The notes beneath the pieces were generated by a model, which did no database searches, was not told where the DNA came from, and saw only the letters and a program-made list of their open reading frames with translations. From UBA8337 sp965221415 (GTDB lineage: Bacteria > Pseudomonadota > Alphaproteobacteria > RS24), in NCBI GenBank assembly GCA_965221415.1, contig OZ244887.1:930001-994000 (forward strand): 64,000 bases of DNA. Reading direction: 5' to 3'. Each line of letters opens with the position of its first letter. Position 1 is the stretch's first letter. Of the stretch, positions 29,001 to 39,100 are shown one piece after another. The translations under genes and the position numbers were made by a program.

Positions 29001-31873
29001 TTTTGGGCATTGAGAACGGTGAGTTGTACTTCCGTCAAGCACAAGATTATGAAGCTGCGGGTGGTATTCCAGCTTATGAAGTTGTTGTACGTGCAGACGA
29101 CAACAATGGTGGCACAGCTGACCAAACGGTTACGATTAGCGTTACCAATGATGTGGCTGATGATACTCCTGTGAACAATGCGCCTGTGTTTGCATCTGCG
29201 ACTGCGGCTGTGGACTTTATTGAGAGCGGCGATGTTAATGATGCTGAGGGTTCGCGCGGTAGTGCGGTTCTAGTTCATACTGCGGCTGCGACTGATGCTG
29301 ATAGTGACCCTATTGGCTACACTATTGTTAGTGTTACGCGCACGACTGATAGTGTTGATGTCACAGCTGACAATATTTTGGGCATTGAGAACGGTGAGTT
29401 GTACTTCCGTCAAGCACAAGATTATGAAGCTGCGGGTGGTATTCCAGCTTATGAAGTTGTTGTACGTGCAGACGACAACAATGGTGGCACAGCTGACCAA
29501 ACGGTTACGATTAGCGTTACCAATGATGTGGCTGATGATACTCCTGTGAACAATGCGCCTGTGTTTGCTTCTGCGACTGCGGCTGTGGACTTTATTGAGA
29601 GCGGCGATGTTAATGATGCTGAGGGTTCGCGCGGTAGTGCGGTTCTAGTTCATACTGCGACTGCGACTGATGCTGATAGTGACCCTATTGGCTACACTAT
29701 TGTTAGTGTTACGCGCACGACTGATAGTGTTGATGTCACAGCTGACAATATTTTGGGCATTGAGAACGGTGAGTTGTACTTCCGTCAAGCACAAGATTAT
29801 GAAGCTGCGGGTGGTATTCCAGCTTATGAAGTTGTTGTACGTGCAGACGACAACAATGGTGGCACAGCTGACCAAACGGTTACGATTAGCGTTACCAATG
29901 ATGTGGCTGATGATACTCCTGTGAACAATGCGCCTGTGTTTGCTTCTGCGACTGCGGCTGTGGACTTTATTGAGAGCGGCGATGTTAATGATGCTGAGGG
30001 TTCGCGCGGTAGTGCGGTTCTAGTTCATACTGCGACTGCGACTGATGCTGATAGTGACCCTATTGGCTACACTATTGTTAGTGTTACGCGCACGACTGAT
30101 AGTGTTGATGTCACAGCTGACAATATTTTGGGCATTGAGAACGGTGAGTTGTACTTCCGTCAAGCACAAGATTATGAAGCTGCGGGTGGTATTCCAGCTT
30201 ATGAAGTTGTTGTACGTGCAGACGACAACAATGGTGGCACAGCTGACCAAACGGTTACGATTAGCGTTACCAATGATGTGGCTGATGATACGGACACTGA
30301 CGCTACGGCTGTTGGTGCGATAACAGGCACAGTTGGATTGGGTGAAACCTTGACGGCACCTGCTAGCACAACGATTAGTGACCCTGATGGCAGTGCTACT
30401 GGCCTGACCTATCAGTGGATAGCGGTTGATTCTGCTGATAATGAAGATGACATTGCAGGCCAAACAGGTAGTACATTAGTCCTGACCAGCGACTTGGTTC
30501 GCGACGAAGATTTGATTGGCAGCAGGTTTAAAGTACGCCTGACTTATACAGCAGGTGCCTTTTCTGGAAGCACAATCACAACGGCGGCAACCGTTTTGGC
30601 GTTTGCTGACAGAGCCACAATGGGTTCTGTGACGATTGATATTTCTGGCTCTGATACTTCAGCGGATGTTGGCGAAACGCTCACGGTCGATACTACTAAC
30701 TTGATGGATGACGATAATGATGCCTCTAGTACAGCTTTGACTTTCACGTATCAGTGGAGTCGTGATGATGGAACTGGTACTTTTGTTAATATTGCAACAG
30801 GTGGAACCGATGCTGCATTCGTCACAACGGAATCAGGCGCTCATAGAGTTACAGTAACTGCCACCGATGTTCTCGGCGTAGAAACCGAGTTTGCCGCTGA
30901 CGTTCCTGTGGCTGCTGCGTCTAGCGGTGGCGGAAGCACTGACGGGCCTCCCCCCTTCTTTGCCCTCGCTGATGTTCCTACGGCGGATACGCTTGAAGGT
31001 ACGAACAGCCCCGACACGTTGAATGGAGCTAGCTTAAGTGCGAGTCAGCTTATTCAAGGGGGTGGGGGTACTGATAGGATTACGTCGAGTGGATATGGCG
31101 ATATTATCACAGGTGGGTATGGTGCGGATAGCATCACCTTAAGTTCCGCTAATTCTAATGCTGCTAATGGTGGTGCGGATAGCATTGTTTATCGGTGGAA
31201 GAGTGCTTCTACTAACGCTGAGGCCATTGATGGTGGTGATACGATTACTGGCTTTGAGCGTGGCGTAGACAGGTTTGTTTTTGTTGATTTGGACGATACA
31301 ATGGAAGCGGATCCCGATAATCCAGGTGAGATGCGGTTAGCATCGGCTGTCACAGACCTTGCAGGCTTCCTCCGCTATTTTAAAGGCGCTGATAATGTGG
31401 TAAATGCTGGTGCGGGTGATGACCGAGGGCAGTTTGCGCTCACAGACTTTAATACGGGGACTACAACTTGGGGCGGAATTTTAATCGAGTTTTATCTAGC
31501 AGGGACAGTAGATGGACGCGATGCCTCTACTGGTGCTGGTTCTAGCCTCAGGATTGATTTTTCCGAACGTCTAACTCTTACAGACGTGGCAACTATATTT
31601 AGTGTTAATCCAAACCCTGCTGGCATTGGTTCAGTCGTCAATTTACAGGGTACCACTCACGAGCTCACAGGTCTGGATTCTTACGAAAGATTGACGAGCT
31701 TGCTCGGTAGCACTGATGATTTCGAGGCGATTGGGTTTGCAACTAGTTCAGAGGATACACAAGCAGTCCTTAACCCCGCTTATGACTCTAGTAACCCTAG
31801 TGCCGCTCCTGAGTTCCTCGTGGAGTATGAGAATTTTATTGACACGCCTACTGTTGGCTTTGATATCTTGTAG
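23093..31873 (+). CDS. Gene 6: B-type RTX protein with 12 near-identical cadherin-like repeats
   Basis: 2926 aa. The ATG follows AGGGGA by 8 nt. Order: B-type N-terminus starting MANAEYQNGRW (1-190); three cadherin-like repeats (196-538); NG2-like module (541-663); internal RTX block (666-898, GGGGSDRIDGGLGDDTITLG); twelve 125-aa cadherin-like repeats (905-2400), each APVFASATAAVDFIESGDVN... to TVTISVTNDVADD; two Ig-like modules with TYQW (2402-2608); C-terminal RTX block (2626-2926, GGYGADSITL) ending VGFDIL. The first 900 residues run parallel to gene 3. The repeat type in the array is absent from the other nine genes, so it was acquired or amplified here. It is likely a calcium-stiffened stalk of a type I-secreted adhesin (inference from domain types). 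It is followed by the clearest terminator in the window. Confidence 0.95.
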   Translation: MANAEYQNGRWVLFQDGNPLVPMSTDELTLDGDNDLTVGNSIPNGTTISGFSGNDTYVISTDLENDISIRDAIGSNTIQFANDVTIISVTQIHLFPRGPVVGLEIELGNTNPATGDNAIISVQDLGNIRFQIDGVDRATNAPDGSDDDSGDNADLVDNSDGMDDVLNAAAFFGRYEGGFASNNTPPDIIIPVGGRTIESPEITDPNTPIVPIVTFTATDEGDTVTWSLENSGDAALFSIDEGTGALTWVNRPDYEDSELVSAVNGNKDFVVTVIATDSSRVSDSEEFTIRLTNVFENTAPEIVNPDDAALRLADGATITVLTPEGRDEVIDLAATDIDSDQRYWEFTGGDTAEFSIDEDTGVITWATTPDYEHERFTRPTNPDDREFTLEVTVFDRPAASRGVNTGSATVNITIMLTDINEVPVISTTAADGMVTVRTNGEMIDVGSPENQTDVITLSVSDEDDGDVVTWVLTGDDEALFQIDQGSGAVTWRAEPDHETLTSVAGTSVFHVIATASDDDAPAASTSVTLNIRLDDANDAPVPVRAALAANADEAVVLDTTHLLTTDVDEDGADVLTYTINVLASTGVLEVSRDDGATWTALGVNGEFTQADVNAGLVRFVADSSATGTDPWFELSVADGGENEVAAINNIILYADIRVDKAITDIDMANTADARGQTAPQNIETGDGHDTIYGGGGSDRIDGGLGDDTITLGNGEEADGTARADDRGDEVIYRFGAGGVAEDGGDGITRFTRGEDKLVFTEFRASSSEALTLGEFFTSVRAGDTAEYRAGSNYVTGDLQEDLFILTPNFELDENDVFFITGITFNFRDVGLVDGNTKLAGGLLSITFDTPLTWDAFSAIVTDETTPIESVIDYNVFAFKDPASILRILGEDSFEFRPVVAPANEAPVFASATAAVDFIESGDVNDAEGSRGSAVLVHTATATDADSDPIGYTIVSVTRTTDSVDVTADNILGIENGELYFRQAQDYEAAGGIPAYEVVVRADDNNGGTADQTVTISVTNDVADDTPVNNAPVFASATAAVDFIESGDVNDAEGSRGSAVLVHTATATDADSDPIGYTIVSVTRTTDSVDVTADNILGIENGELYFRQAQDYEAAGGIPAYEVVVRADDNNGGTADQTVTISVTNDVADDTPVNNAPVFASATAAVDFIESGDVNDAEGSRGSAVLVHTATATDADSDPIGYTIVSVTRTTDSVDVTADNILGIENGELYFRQAQDYEAAGGIPAYEVVVRADDNNGGTADQTVTISVTNDVADDTPVNNAPVFASATAAVDFIESGDVNDAEGSRGSAVLVHTAAATDADSDPIGYTIVSVTRTTDSVDVTADNILGIENGELYFRQAQDYEAAGGIPAYEVVVRADDNNGGTADQTVTISVTNDVADDTPVNNAPVFASATAAVDFIESGDVNDAEGSRGSAVLVHTATATDADSDPIGYTIVSVTRTTDSVDVTADNILGIENGELYFRQAQDYEAAGGIPAYEVVVRADDNNGGTADQTVTISVTNDVADDTPVNNAPVFASATAAVDFIESGDVNDAEGSRGSAVLVHTATATDADSDPIGYTIVSVTRTTDSVDVTADNILGIENGELYFRQAQDYEAAGGIPAYEVVVRADDNNGGTADQTVTISVTNDVADDTPVNNAPVFASATAAVDFIESGDVNDAEGSRGSAVLVHTAAATDADSDPIGYTIVSVTRTTDSVDVTADNILGIENGELYFRQAQDYEAAGGIPAYEVVVRADDNNGGTADQTVTISVTNDVADDTPVNNAPVFASATAAVDFIESGDVNDAEGSRGSAVLVHTATATDADSDPIGYTIVSVTRTTDSVDVTADNILGIENGELYFRQAQDYEAAGGIPAYEVVVRADDNNGGTADQTVTISVTNDVADDTPVNNAPVFASATAAVDFIESGDVNDAEGSRGSAVLVHTATATDADSDPIGYTIVSVTRTTDSVDVTADNILGIENGELYFRQAQDYEAAGGIPAYEVVVRADDNNGGTADQTVTISVTNDVADDTPVNNAPVFASATAAVDFIESGDVNDAEGSRGSAVLVHTAAATDADSDPIGYTIVSVTRTTDSVDVTADNILGIENGELYFRQAQDYEAAGGIPAYEVVVRADDNNGGTADQTVTISVTNDVADDTPVNNAPVFASATAAVDFIESGDVNDAEGSRGSAVLVHTATATDADSDPIGYTIVSVTRTTDSVDVTADNILGIENGELYFRQAQDYEAAGGIPAYEVVVRADDNNGGTADQTVTISVTNDVADDTPVNNAPVFASATAAVDFIESGDVNDAEGSRGSAVLVHTATATDADSDPIGYTIVSVTRTTDSVDVTADNILGIENGELYFRQAQDYEAAGGIPAYEVVVRADDNNGGTADQTVTISVTNDVADDTDTDATAVGAITGTVGLGETLTAPASTTISDPDGSATGLTYQWIAVDSADNEDDIAGQTGSTLVLTSDLVRDEDLIGSRFKVRLTYTAGAFSGSTITTAATVLAFADRATMGSVTIDISGSDTSADVGETLTVDTTNLMDDDNDASSTALTFTYQWSRDDGTGTFVNIATGGTDAAFVTTESGAHRVTVTATDVLGVETEFAADVPVAAASSGGGSTDGPPPFFALADVPTADTLEGTNSPDTLNGASLSASQLIQGGGGTDRITSSGYGDIITGGYGADSITLSSANSNAANGGADSIVYRWKSASTNAEAIDGGDTITGFERGVDRFVFVDLDDTMEADPDNPGEMRLASAVTDLAGFLRYFKGADNVVNAGAGDDRGQFALTDFNTGTTTWGGILIEFYLAGTVDGRDASTGAGSSLRIDFSERLTLTDVATIFSVNPNPAGIGSVVNLQGTTHELTGLDSYERLTSLLGSTDDFEAIGFATSSEDTQAVLNPAYDSSNPSAAPEFLVEYENFIDTPTVGFDIL
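25805..30291 (+). repeat. Tandem array of 12 x 375-bp units in gene 6
   Basis: Units begin at 25805 and every 375 bp thereafter (start GCG-CCT-GTG-TTT); the twelfth lacks only the last 14 bases or so of linker. Each unit is exactly 125 codons and keeps frame. I found only two variable sites between units, and synonymous positions are otherwise the same throughout, which indicates very recent expansion or ongoing homogenisation. Changes in copy number would keep the frame and simply lengthen or shorten the protein. Confidence 0.95.
26930..30291 (+). repeat. Higher-order 1125-bp (3 x 375) period inside the array
   Basis: Units 4, 7 and 10 share two linked variants missing from the other nine: GCT to GCA (silent Ala) at 26944, 28069 and 29194, and ACT to GCT (Thr to Ala, TATATD to TAAATD) at 27035, 28160 and 29285. 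The pattern over 12 units is a-a-a-B-a-a-B-a-a-B-a-a. That is three head-to-tail copies of a B-a-a trimer after three plain units. Confidence 0.88.
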
Positions 31874-31885
31874 CATCTTAACGAC

Positions 31886-31918
31886 AGCACGGGTGGGGGT
31901 GTCCTCACCCGTGCTTTT
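31886..31918 (+). terminator. Rho-independent terminator after gene 6
   Basis: AGCACGGGTG (31886-31895) is the exact reverse complement of CACCCGTGCT (31906-31915). Two inner GC pairs and one GU pair can extend it to a 13-bp stem with a GTGT loop, followed by TTTT. It lies 13 bp after the gene 6 stop and ends 27 bp before gene 7, separating the two transcripts. Confidence 0.85.
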
Positions 31919-31944
31919 AAAACAACAATAAAAACGGAATAAAA

Positions 31945-33138
31945 ATGACATTTACCCTTTCAGCCCCTGTGGCCGCCGCTGAAGGCGCTGAGTACGAGTT
32001 TACTATCACGCCGACAGCGGCTCTGGCGGCTGACACGATGATACGTTGGCAGATTGTCCCGAAAGGGGCGTTGCCGGTCACAAGTTCTGACTTTCCCTCT
32101 CTGACAGGGATGCTTAGCTTTACGTCTGGCGCGACCACTGCACAAACCGTGACCTTTACACCAACCGATGATGCAAGACGAGAAATATCAAAAGACTTTG
32201 AGCTGCGTATCTACGATACCGCCGATGATACCACTCCGCTTGATACACAAGTCGTCACGCTCAGAGATAATGATGATGCCACAGGGGCTTATGGTAACGA
32301 GTTTCTCACCGGTAATGGTGATGCAAATATCATAGGTTTTGGTACGGCGCATGGCGTTACAGCGAATGGTAGTGCTGGCGATGATTTCTATGTGATTAGC
32401 CGTTTCCAATATGGGAATGTTGAGATAACTGATACAGTTGGAACGAACCTTGTCAAGTTTGATGCTGGTGTGACGATAACGGATTATGATGAAGAAAGTG
32501 CTGATGGTTTTGTTAAGGTAATCTCTCGTGTTGATTTGACGCTTTCGACGGGTGCTGTGGTTACGATTATCAACCCTGTTGGTAAGTTTGTATTCCAGCT
32601 TGGTAGTGACCCGATTATTACGACCTATGATGAGTTTAAGGGGGAGATTAGGGCAGAAGGCAGCAATGAGACCAGTACTTTAAGGAATAACGAAGCTTTT
32701 CAGGTGCTGACGGCGACAACTGACCCAGACATTTCTGGTAATAGTCTATCTGCTCAATTTTCTCCTTCTTTTGGTTCTGCGAATGTAGATGTATTCAGTT
32801 CGGCTTCTACTTTTGGGTTTAGCCAAAATGGTAGTGCTGGTGATGATTTCTATGTGATTAGCCGTTTCCAATATGGGAATGTTGAGATAACCGATACAGT
32901 TGGAACGAACCTTATCAAGTTTGATGTCGGTGTGACGATAACAGATTATGATGAGGAAAGTGCTGATGGTTTTGTTAAGGTAATCTCTCGTGTTGATTTG
33001 ACGCTTTCGACGGGTGCTGTGATTACGATTATCAACCCTGTTGGTAAGTTTGTATTCCAGCTTGGTGATGATGACGTTATTGCGACCTATGCTGAGTTCA
33101 AGGGGGAGATTAGGGCAGAAGGCAGCAATGAGACCAGT
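31945..33138 (+). repeat. A-type start repeat, copy 2
   Basis: Equal in length to 2018-3211 and 57510-58703, with scattered substitutions. Similarity stops abruptly after GAGACCAGT, where gene 7 turns to ALAQNYTTP while genes 2 and 9 continue with TLRNNEAF. Confidence 0.9.
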
Positions 33139-36100
33139 GCCTTGGCTCAAAATTATACCACACCGACTGACGCGGTGTTTGACGCTCTACCCACTGATTT
33201 GACTGTGTTATCGCGTCTAGATGGTAGCGCGACGCCGATTATCATCGGGTCTCCTGTGACGGCCAGTGATTTGAATGGCGATACGATTACTTATAGCTTG
33301 AGCGCGGACACCTCACTGGATGAGGACGCAACTGGTTTTGCGATTGATGAGAACGGCCAGATTACATATGTTGGCACGGGTCTGACTTATGTTGATGATA
33401 CATCGGCAGTTACGTTTAGGGTTATTGCGATATCGAAAGGTGCAGATGGCAGGCCGACCGAAGTTGAACGCGTTGTCACTATCACAATAGGTGAGAACAC
33501 AGCAAATGATGCGGTGTTTGGCGCTGCGCCGACTGGTTTTACTTTGATAGAACAGCAAGATGGCAGGACGACGCCTATTATCATCGGGACTGTGACAGCG
33601 ACCGATGCGGATGGTGATACGGTTACCTATAGCTTGGATGGTAACCCGAGCGATTTTGCGATTGGCGAGAGAAGCGGCCAAATTACATATATAGGTGAGG
33701 GTTTGAATCGCAATGATGCTACGGAAGCGAGTGTGACTGTTATTGCGACATCTACTGGCGTGAATGGCAGGCCGACCGAGGTTCGCCAAGATGTTCGCAT
33801 TCAGATAGACGCGGCAGCTCCAGCGGCGGGTAATGATGCGGTGTTTACCGATGTGCCGACTGGTTTTACTTTGCTAGAGCAGCAAGATGGTAGCGCGACG
33901 GCGATTATCATCGGGACTGTGACGGCGACTGATGCGGATGGCGATACGGTTATGTATAGTCTGGACAGTGCCCCGAGCGGTTTTGTGATTGGCGAGACAA
34001 GCGGTGTGATTTCATATACTGGCACGGGTTTGCGGTTCGTTGATGGCGCATCGACAGTCATGTTTAATGTTATTGCGACATCGACTGGCGCAGATAACAC
34101 GCCCACCGGGGTTCGTCAAAGCGTCAGCATTGCGATTACTCAAGTGCCTGATACGGCACCTGATATTACGCAAGCTGATAGCTTTAATGTTGATTCAGCT
34201 GAGAACACCCTAGAGGCGGTGACCACGCTTACTGCGACGAGTGCTAGGGAGCGTCCCCTTACATGGGATTTGGTAGATGGTCATGGCGACAATCACTTGT
34301 TTGCCATCACGGATGCGGGTGAGATTACGTGGGCGCGTGTGCCTGACGCTGAAACGGATGAGAGTGCGGCGATGAGCAATGTGTTCAGCCTGCGCGCCAT
34401 CGTTACAGATGATAACAGCGCAAGCAGCACGATTGACTTCACGGTTACGTTGACGGATGTCAATGAGTTCGCCCCCATGCTCAACACCCCCCCTAATATC
34501 TTAGGATTTACGGCTAGCGGTGAAGATACGATAAGTTTGTTTGTACGCGACAGTTTGGACAACACTCTTACGCCAGTGTCAGCCCTTATGGCGACAGATG
34601 CTGATGCGGCACCAAGCTTTACTTGGACGTTGACGGGTAGGGACCATGAGTTATTCCAAGTCTCTGATAGTGGTGTGATTACGTGGATAGATGTTCCCGA
34701 TGTTGACACGCAGATGAGTGAGGCAAATACCCAAGGGTTTCAATTTATTGTGCGAGTTTCAGATGGTGTGAGCAGGGCGGAATCTAACATACTTGTCGAG
34801 TTCAGCAGCGAAGCTCCGACGATTGCGACAGCTGATCTTTCGATTACGAGGTCTTTGTTTGTTAATGAGGACGGCTCTACACGTACTGATGGTGTCACGA
34901 TAGAACTTGATTCTATGAACAGGGACACAGGCGGTAGAGAACTGGATTTGTCTGGTCTTTCTACCTTTAGAGTTAGTAGCGATGAAAACACGCTCGCGCA
35001 ATCGAATGCCCAAATAGTAACATTCACGGCGGAAGATGATGAGACAGCGCTGAATGATATTACATGGACGCTGGGCGGTGATGATGCGGGTTCTTTCAAC
35101 ACAGTTGGGTCTGCAGGTAATGCTATCGTATGGGCGAGTTCTCCTAATTTTGAATCGCCGGGCAGTTTTGATGGCGACAATATATACAGCCTTACCTTCA
35201 CAGCCACAGACGAGCATGGTGGCACAGACAGTTTCAACTTTGAGGTTGTAGTGACCGATGTGGCAAATGAGAAGCCTATTATTGAACCCATCACCGACTC
35301 CATCGCAGGGCGAGGAAATGTCAATGCCAATGGTGTCGATGCTACTGATGGGGTTTTCCATCATACGGTGGCGATAAGCGTGCCTAGCGATGGCTCTGGG
35401 GTAGTGGTAAACGAGGGTGCGGTGGCTTATTTGCCCGATGGCCGCACTGTCGATATTCAGTCTGGGGCTCACACTTTCACGAGGGCCGCCAATCATTATA
35501 TCTGGATTGAAGACCCTGACGATGATGGGGTTTGGACGCTGAACAATGCGGCGAATTTGAATGGTTTGGTAGATGGCGAGTTCTTTGTGCTTGGGCGATT
35601 TGGTGCGGATGCTGATGTTTTCCCCTCGATTGGTCTTCCCACGTCAGTGATTGAAGTAGCTGAGAACCAAGATGCGGTCGCAACCATTATCGCGCACGAT
35701 GATGACACAGATGGGCTTTTCTGGGCGCTGACGGGTAGTCAGTCTAATCTGTTCAATATCGATGGTGGTGTGGTGACATGGCGCGAGACACCTGATTATG
35801 AAGACTCTGGCTACACGAGCGACGCCGACCGTTTATTCACTGTCACTGTTGTGGTTGCAGATGCCCTTGGTGACAGTAACAGAGAAGACACAATTACGCT
35901 CACCATTGTACTAACGGATGAGAACGAAGCGCCGATTATCACCCAAGGTGACGAGGCTCTTGCGGTTGATTCAGCCGAGAACCAAGACGCGGTGATTGAG
36001 CTTGGTGCAACGGATGATGATATTGATGACGCGGGCAATGCTGATACGCTTTCATGGGTCTTTGAAAATCCAGATATGGGTGATGCGAACTTCTTTAATA

Positions 36101-39100
36101 TCGACAGCTCAACGGGTGTGATTACGTGGAAAGCCGCCCCTAATTTTGAGGACACTGCCTTAGTGAGTAGCGACGGCGACAAAGTGTTTAATGTTCGGGC
36201 TATCGTTACAGATGGCGATGCTACTGCGGACCCAGACGTTCTCACCGATAGCATCGACCTTGCGATTACGCTGACCGATGTCAACGAGGGCGCGCCAGTC
36301 ATTTCGAACACCCGCACCATCACTGATTTCACGGGGTGGAGGGATGCTGGTCACTCTAACCACGCTAAATTCCATCACACGGCGGCGATAACTGATATTG
36401 GGGGTGGTAGAGTAAGCATAAACGAGGGTGCGGTGGCCTATTTGCCCGATGGTAGCATCGTCGATATTCGTGGGCCTTATAGCCTCATGAATACGAACAG
36501 TTTTGGTGAGGCTTCTATCTGGCTTGAACAAGCAGCGGATGAGACTTGGCAGCTTGGTTCGGGTCATGCTGTGCCGTCTCCCGATACTGCAACAATCTAC
36601 TGGTTCGGAATTTTTTACCCTGATGACGGTGAGGTGGACTATACTGGTCGAGAAATCACGGATAGGTCGTCTGCGGAGGATAGGACGATTACTATTGGCG
36701 GCGAGATTGATACGCTTGCGGTTGATTCAGCTGAAAACCAAGATGCGGTGGCCTCGCTTTCTGCGACCGATGTTGACACAGAAGGCACTCTTAGCTGGAC
36801 GTTGAGCGGTGCCGATGCTGCCCTGTTCACCGTTTCTGATAGCGGTGTGGTGACGTGGGCAAATACCCCTGATTATGAAGCCATCTATAGCACTGCAGGC
36901 ACTAAAGAGTTCAGTGTGACAGCCACCGTTACGGATGATAGCCCTAACGAACAACTTTCAGACAGTGCCGACATCACTGTAACATTGACCAACGTAGACG
37001 AAGCACCTGTCATCGCCCAAGGCGACAGCCTTACCATTGAGGTGTCTGACGCGCAGCAAGCGGTCACAACGCTCACCGCAACAGATGATGCCACAGCGGC
37101 AGATAGCCTTACATGGACGTTGGGCGGTGCAGACGCTGACTCGTTTGAACTCACGAACGGCGTGGTGACATGGAAAAATGTGCCTGATTTCAGCTCGCTG
37201 ACAAGTGTGGATTCAACCAACGACAAAGTGTTCCGTATCACGGTCACAGTTTCTGACGGCAGCGAGAGCAGCGCGATTGACCTTGTTATTACATTGGTCG
37301 ATGGCCCTAATCCGGTTATTGCGCAAGGCGCGACGCTTGCGGTTGAGTCGGCTGAGAACCAACAAGCGGTCACAACGCTTACAGCGACGGATGATAGCTC
37401 AACGAGCATTGCATGGAGCTTAGAAGAGACGGGCGACCATAACCTGTTTGCTATCGATGCAGCATCGGGTGTGATTACATGGGTTAATGCGCCTGATTTT
37501 GAATCGACTGTAAGCTCTAGTTCTTCAAACAACAAAGAGTTCACAATTACAGCCACAGCGTCCGATGGCACCAACACAGACAGCACCACCCTGACGATTA
37601 CGCTGACGGACGAAGATGTGAACGCAGGAGCGTTCGTTATCGATGCGACAAGCAGTCAAACTATTGGGGTTAATGCCGCAGGAACATCTGCCGCAAGCCT
37701 CGTTGCGTTGGACTTCACTTCTGGTTCGGCCACCGTGGTGGGCACGTATGGTGATTTTACGCTCGCCTTGAGCGGTAATACTTTAAGCTGGACTTATACG
37801 GTGGATGAAACACGTGCGGCGACGCAAGCCTTGGCAGCGGATGCCATCGGGCAAGAAGAATTACGCTTCCAACCTGTTGTCGATAGCGTTGCGGGCGATA
37901 CTCAAACTGTTGAAGTTGACGTTGTGGGCGTAAATGATGCACCAACGATTGCCACTACCGACATCACAGTACAGGTAACGCCGGGCGAAAGCTTTACGCT
38001 TCACTCTTTGGCCGCCCTCATGGGATATGCTGATGTCGACGGCACTCTTGAGGATACGGCTTCAGGACAAGATTTATTCAGCTATGCCATTTTAGATATT
38101 ACTGGTCTCGACGCGAACGCGGCGGGGCAATTTGTCTCGAGTGCTGATGGTAGCGACACGACGCTCACATCTGCCACTACTTCTAGCGAATATCTCAGCT
38201 TAGACCCTGCAAATATCGAGTTTCGGTCTGTTGCAGAGGCATCGGATGGATTTACGTTTACCCTTACAGTCGGTGACGATGTTGACGGCCAAACCCAACA
38301 ATCAGACCCGATTACGGTCACCGTAGAGTTTGTATCGGACTCGATAATTGACGGAAGCGCTTATACGCTGCTTCGAGAGGGTGACGGTAGCCTCGCTGAC
38401 ACGCTAGATGCGGGCAGTGCCACAAGTTCTCAATTTATTGATGGCGGTGTGTTGGCCGATACCATCACGGGCAGTGCGCATGGCGATGTTATCGCAGGTG
38501 GGTCTGGGGACGATACCATCACCCTCGGGGCTGGCGCAGATACGGTTATCTATCGCTTTGATAGTAGTCATGCTGACGGGTGGCAGGCTTTAGATGGTGG
38601 CGATGTTATCAAGAATTTTGAACGGGGTGTCGATAAGCTTCTTTTCGACGATGCATCGGATGGTTTACTCAGTTTGGCGGACTTTTTAGCTGCAGCGACA
38701 CCTACGGATGGCACAGATACAAGCAGCCTTGAATCCGTAAGAATTGTTACCCATAACCAATTACGTTTCGCATATTCGATTTTGATTGAATTCCGAGCTG
38801 CCGCCGATGATAATGGTCCAGAGACGAGTGGTGGCACGGCGACAGGGAGAATTCTGAGAATTGACTTTGCCGAGCCCCTTGCCCTTCTCGATTCTTCTCT
38901 TGACCAACTCTCAAGCATTGCAAATTTTGCTGGTCCAGTGGATTTTGTCACTGGTCAGTTTGCGGGAACAAATATTAGTGCAAATGCTGTTACCCCCCGT
39001 ATAACGATTTCTTCCTTCGATGGTCTGGTGGCTCCCCCTGTGCTCAATCAGCCAGTAACCCACGTATCAACCTATGACTTGCTTGATTTCTCTAAATTGC

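Noticed and set aside
25805..30291. CRISPR-like regular repeats
   Set aside because: The unit is 375 bp with no unique spacers, stays in frame and encodes a cadherin-like domain. No cas genes are present.
25895..30323. Twelve identical 76-aa minus-strand and 84-aa plus-strand ORFs
   Set aside because: Other-frame shadows of the 375-bp repeat of gene 6, appearing once per unit.
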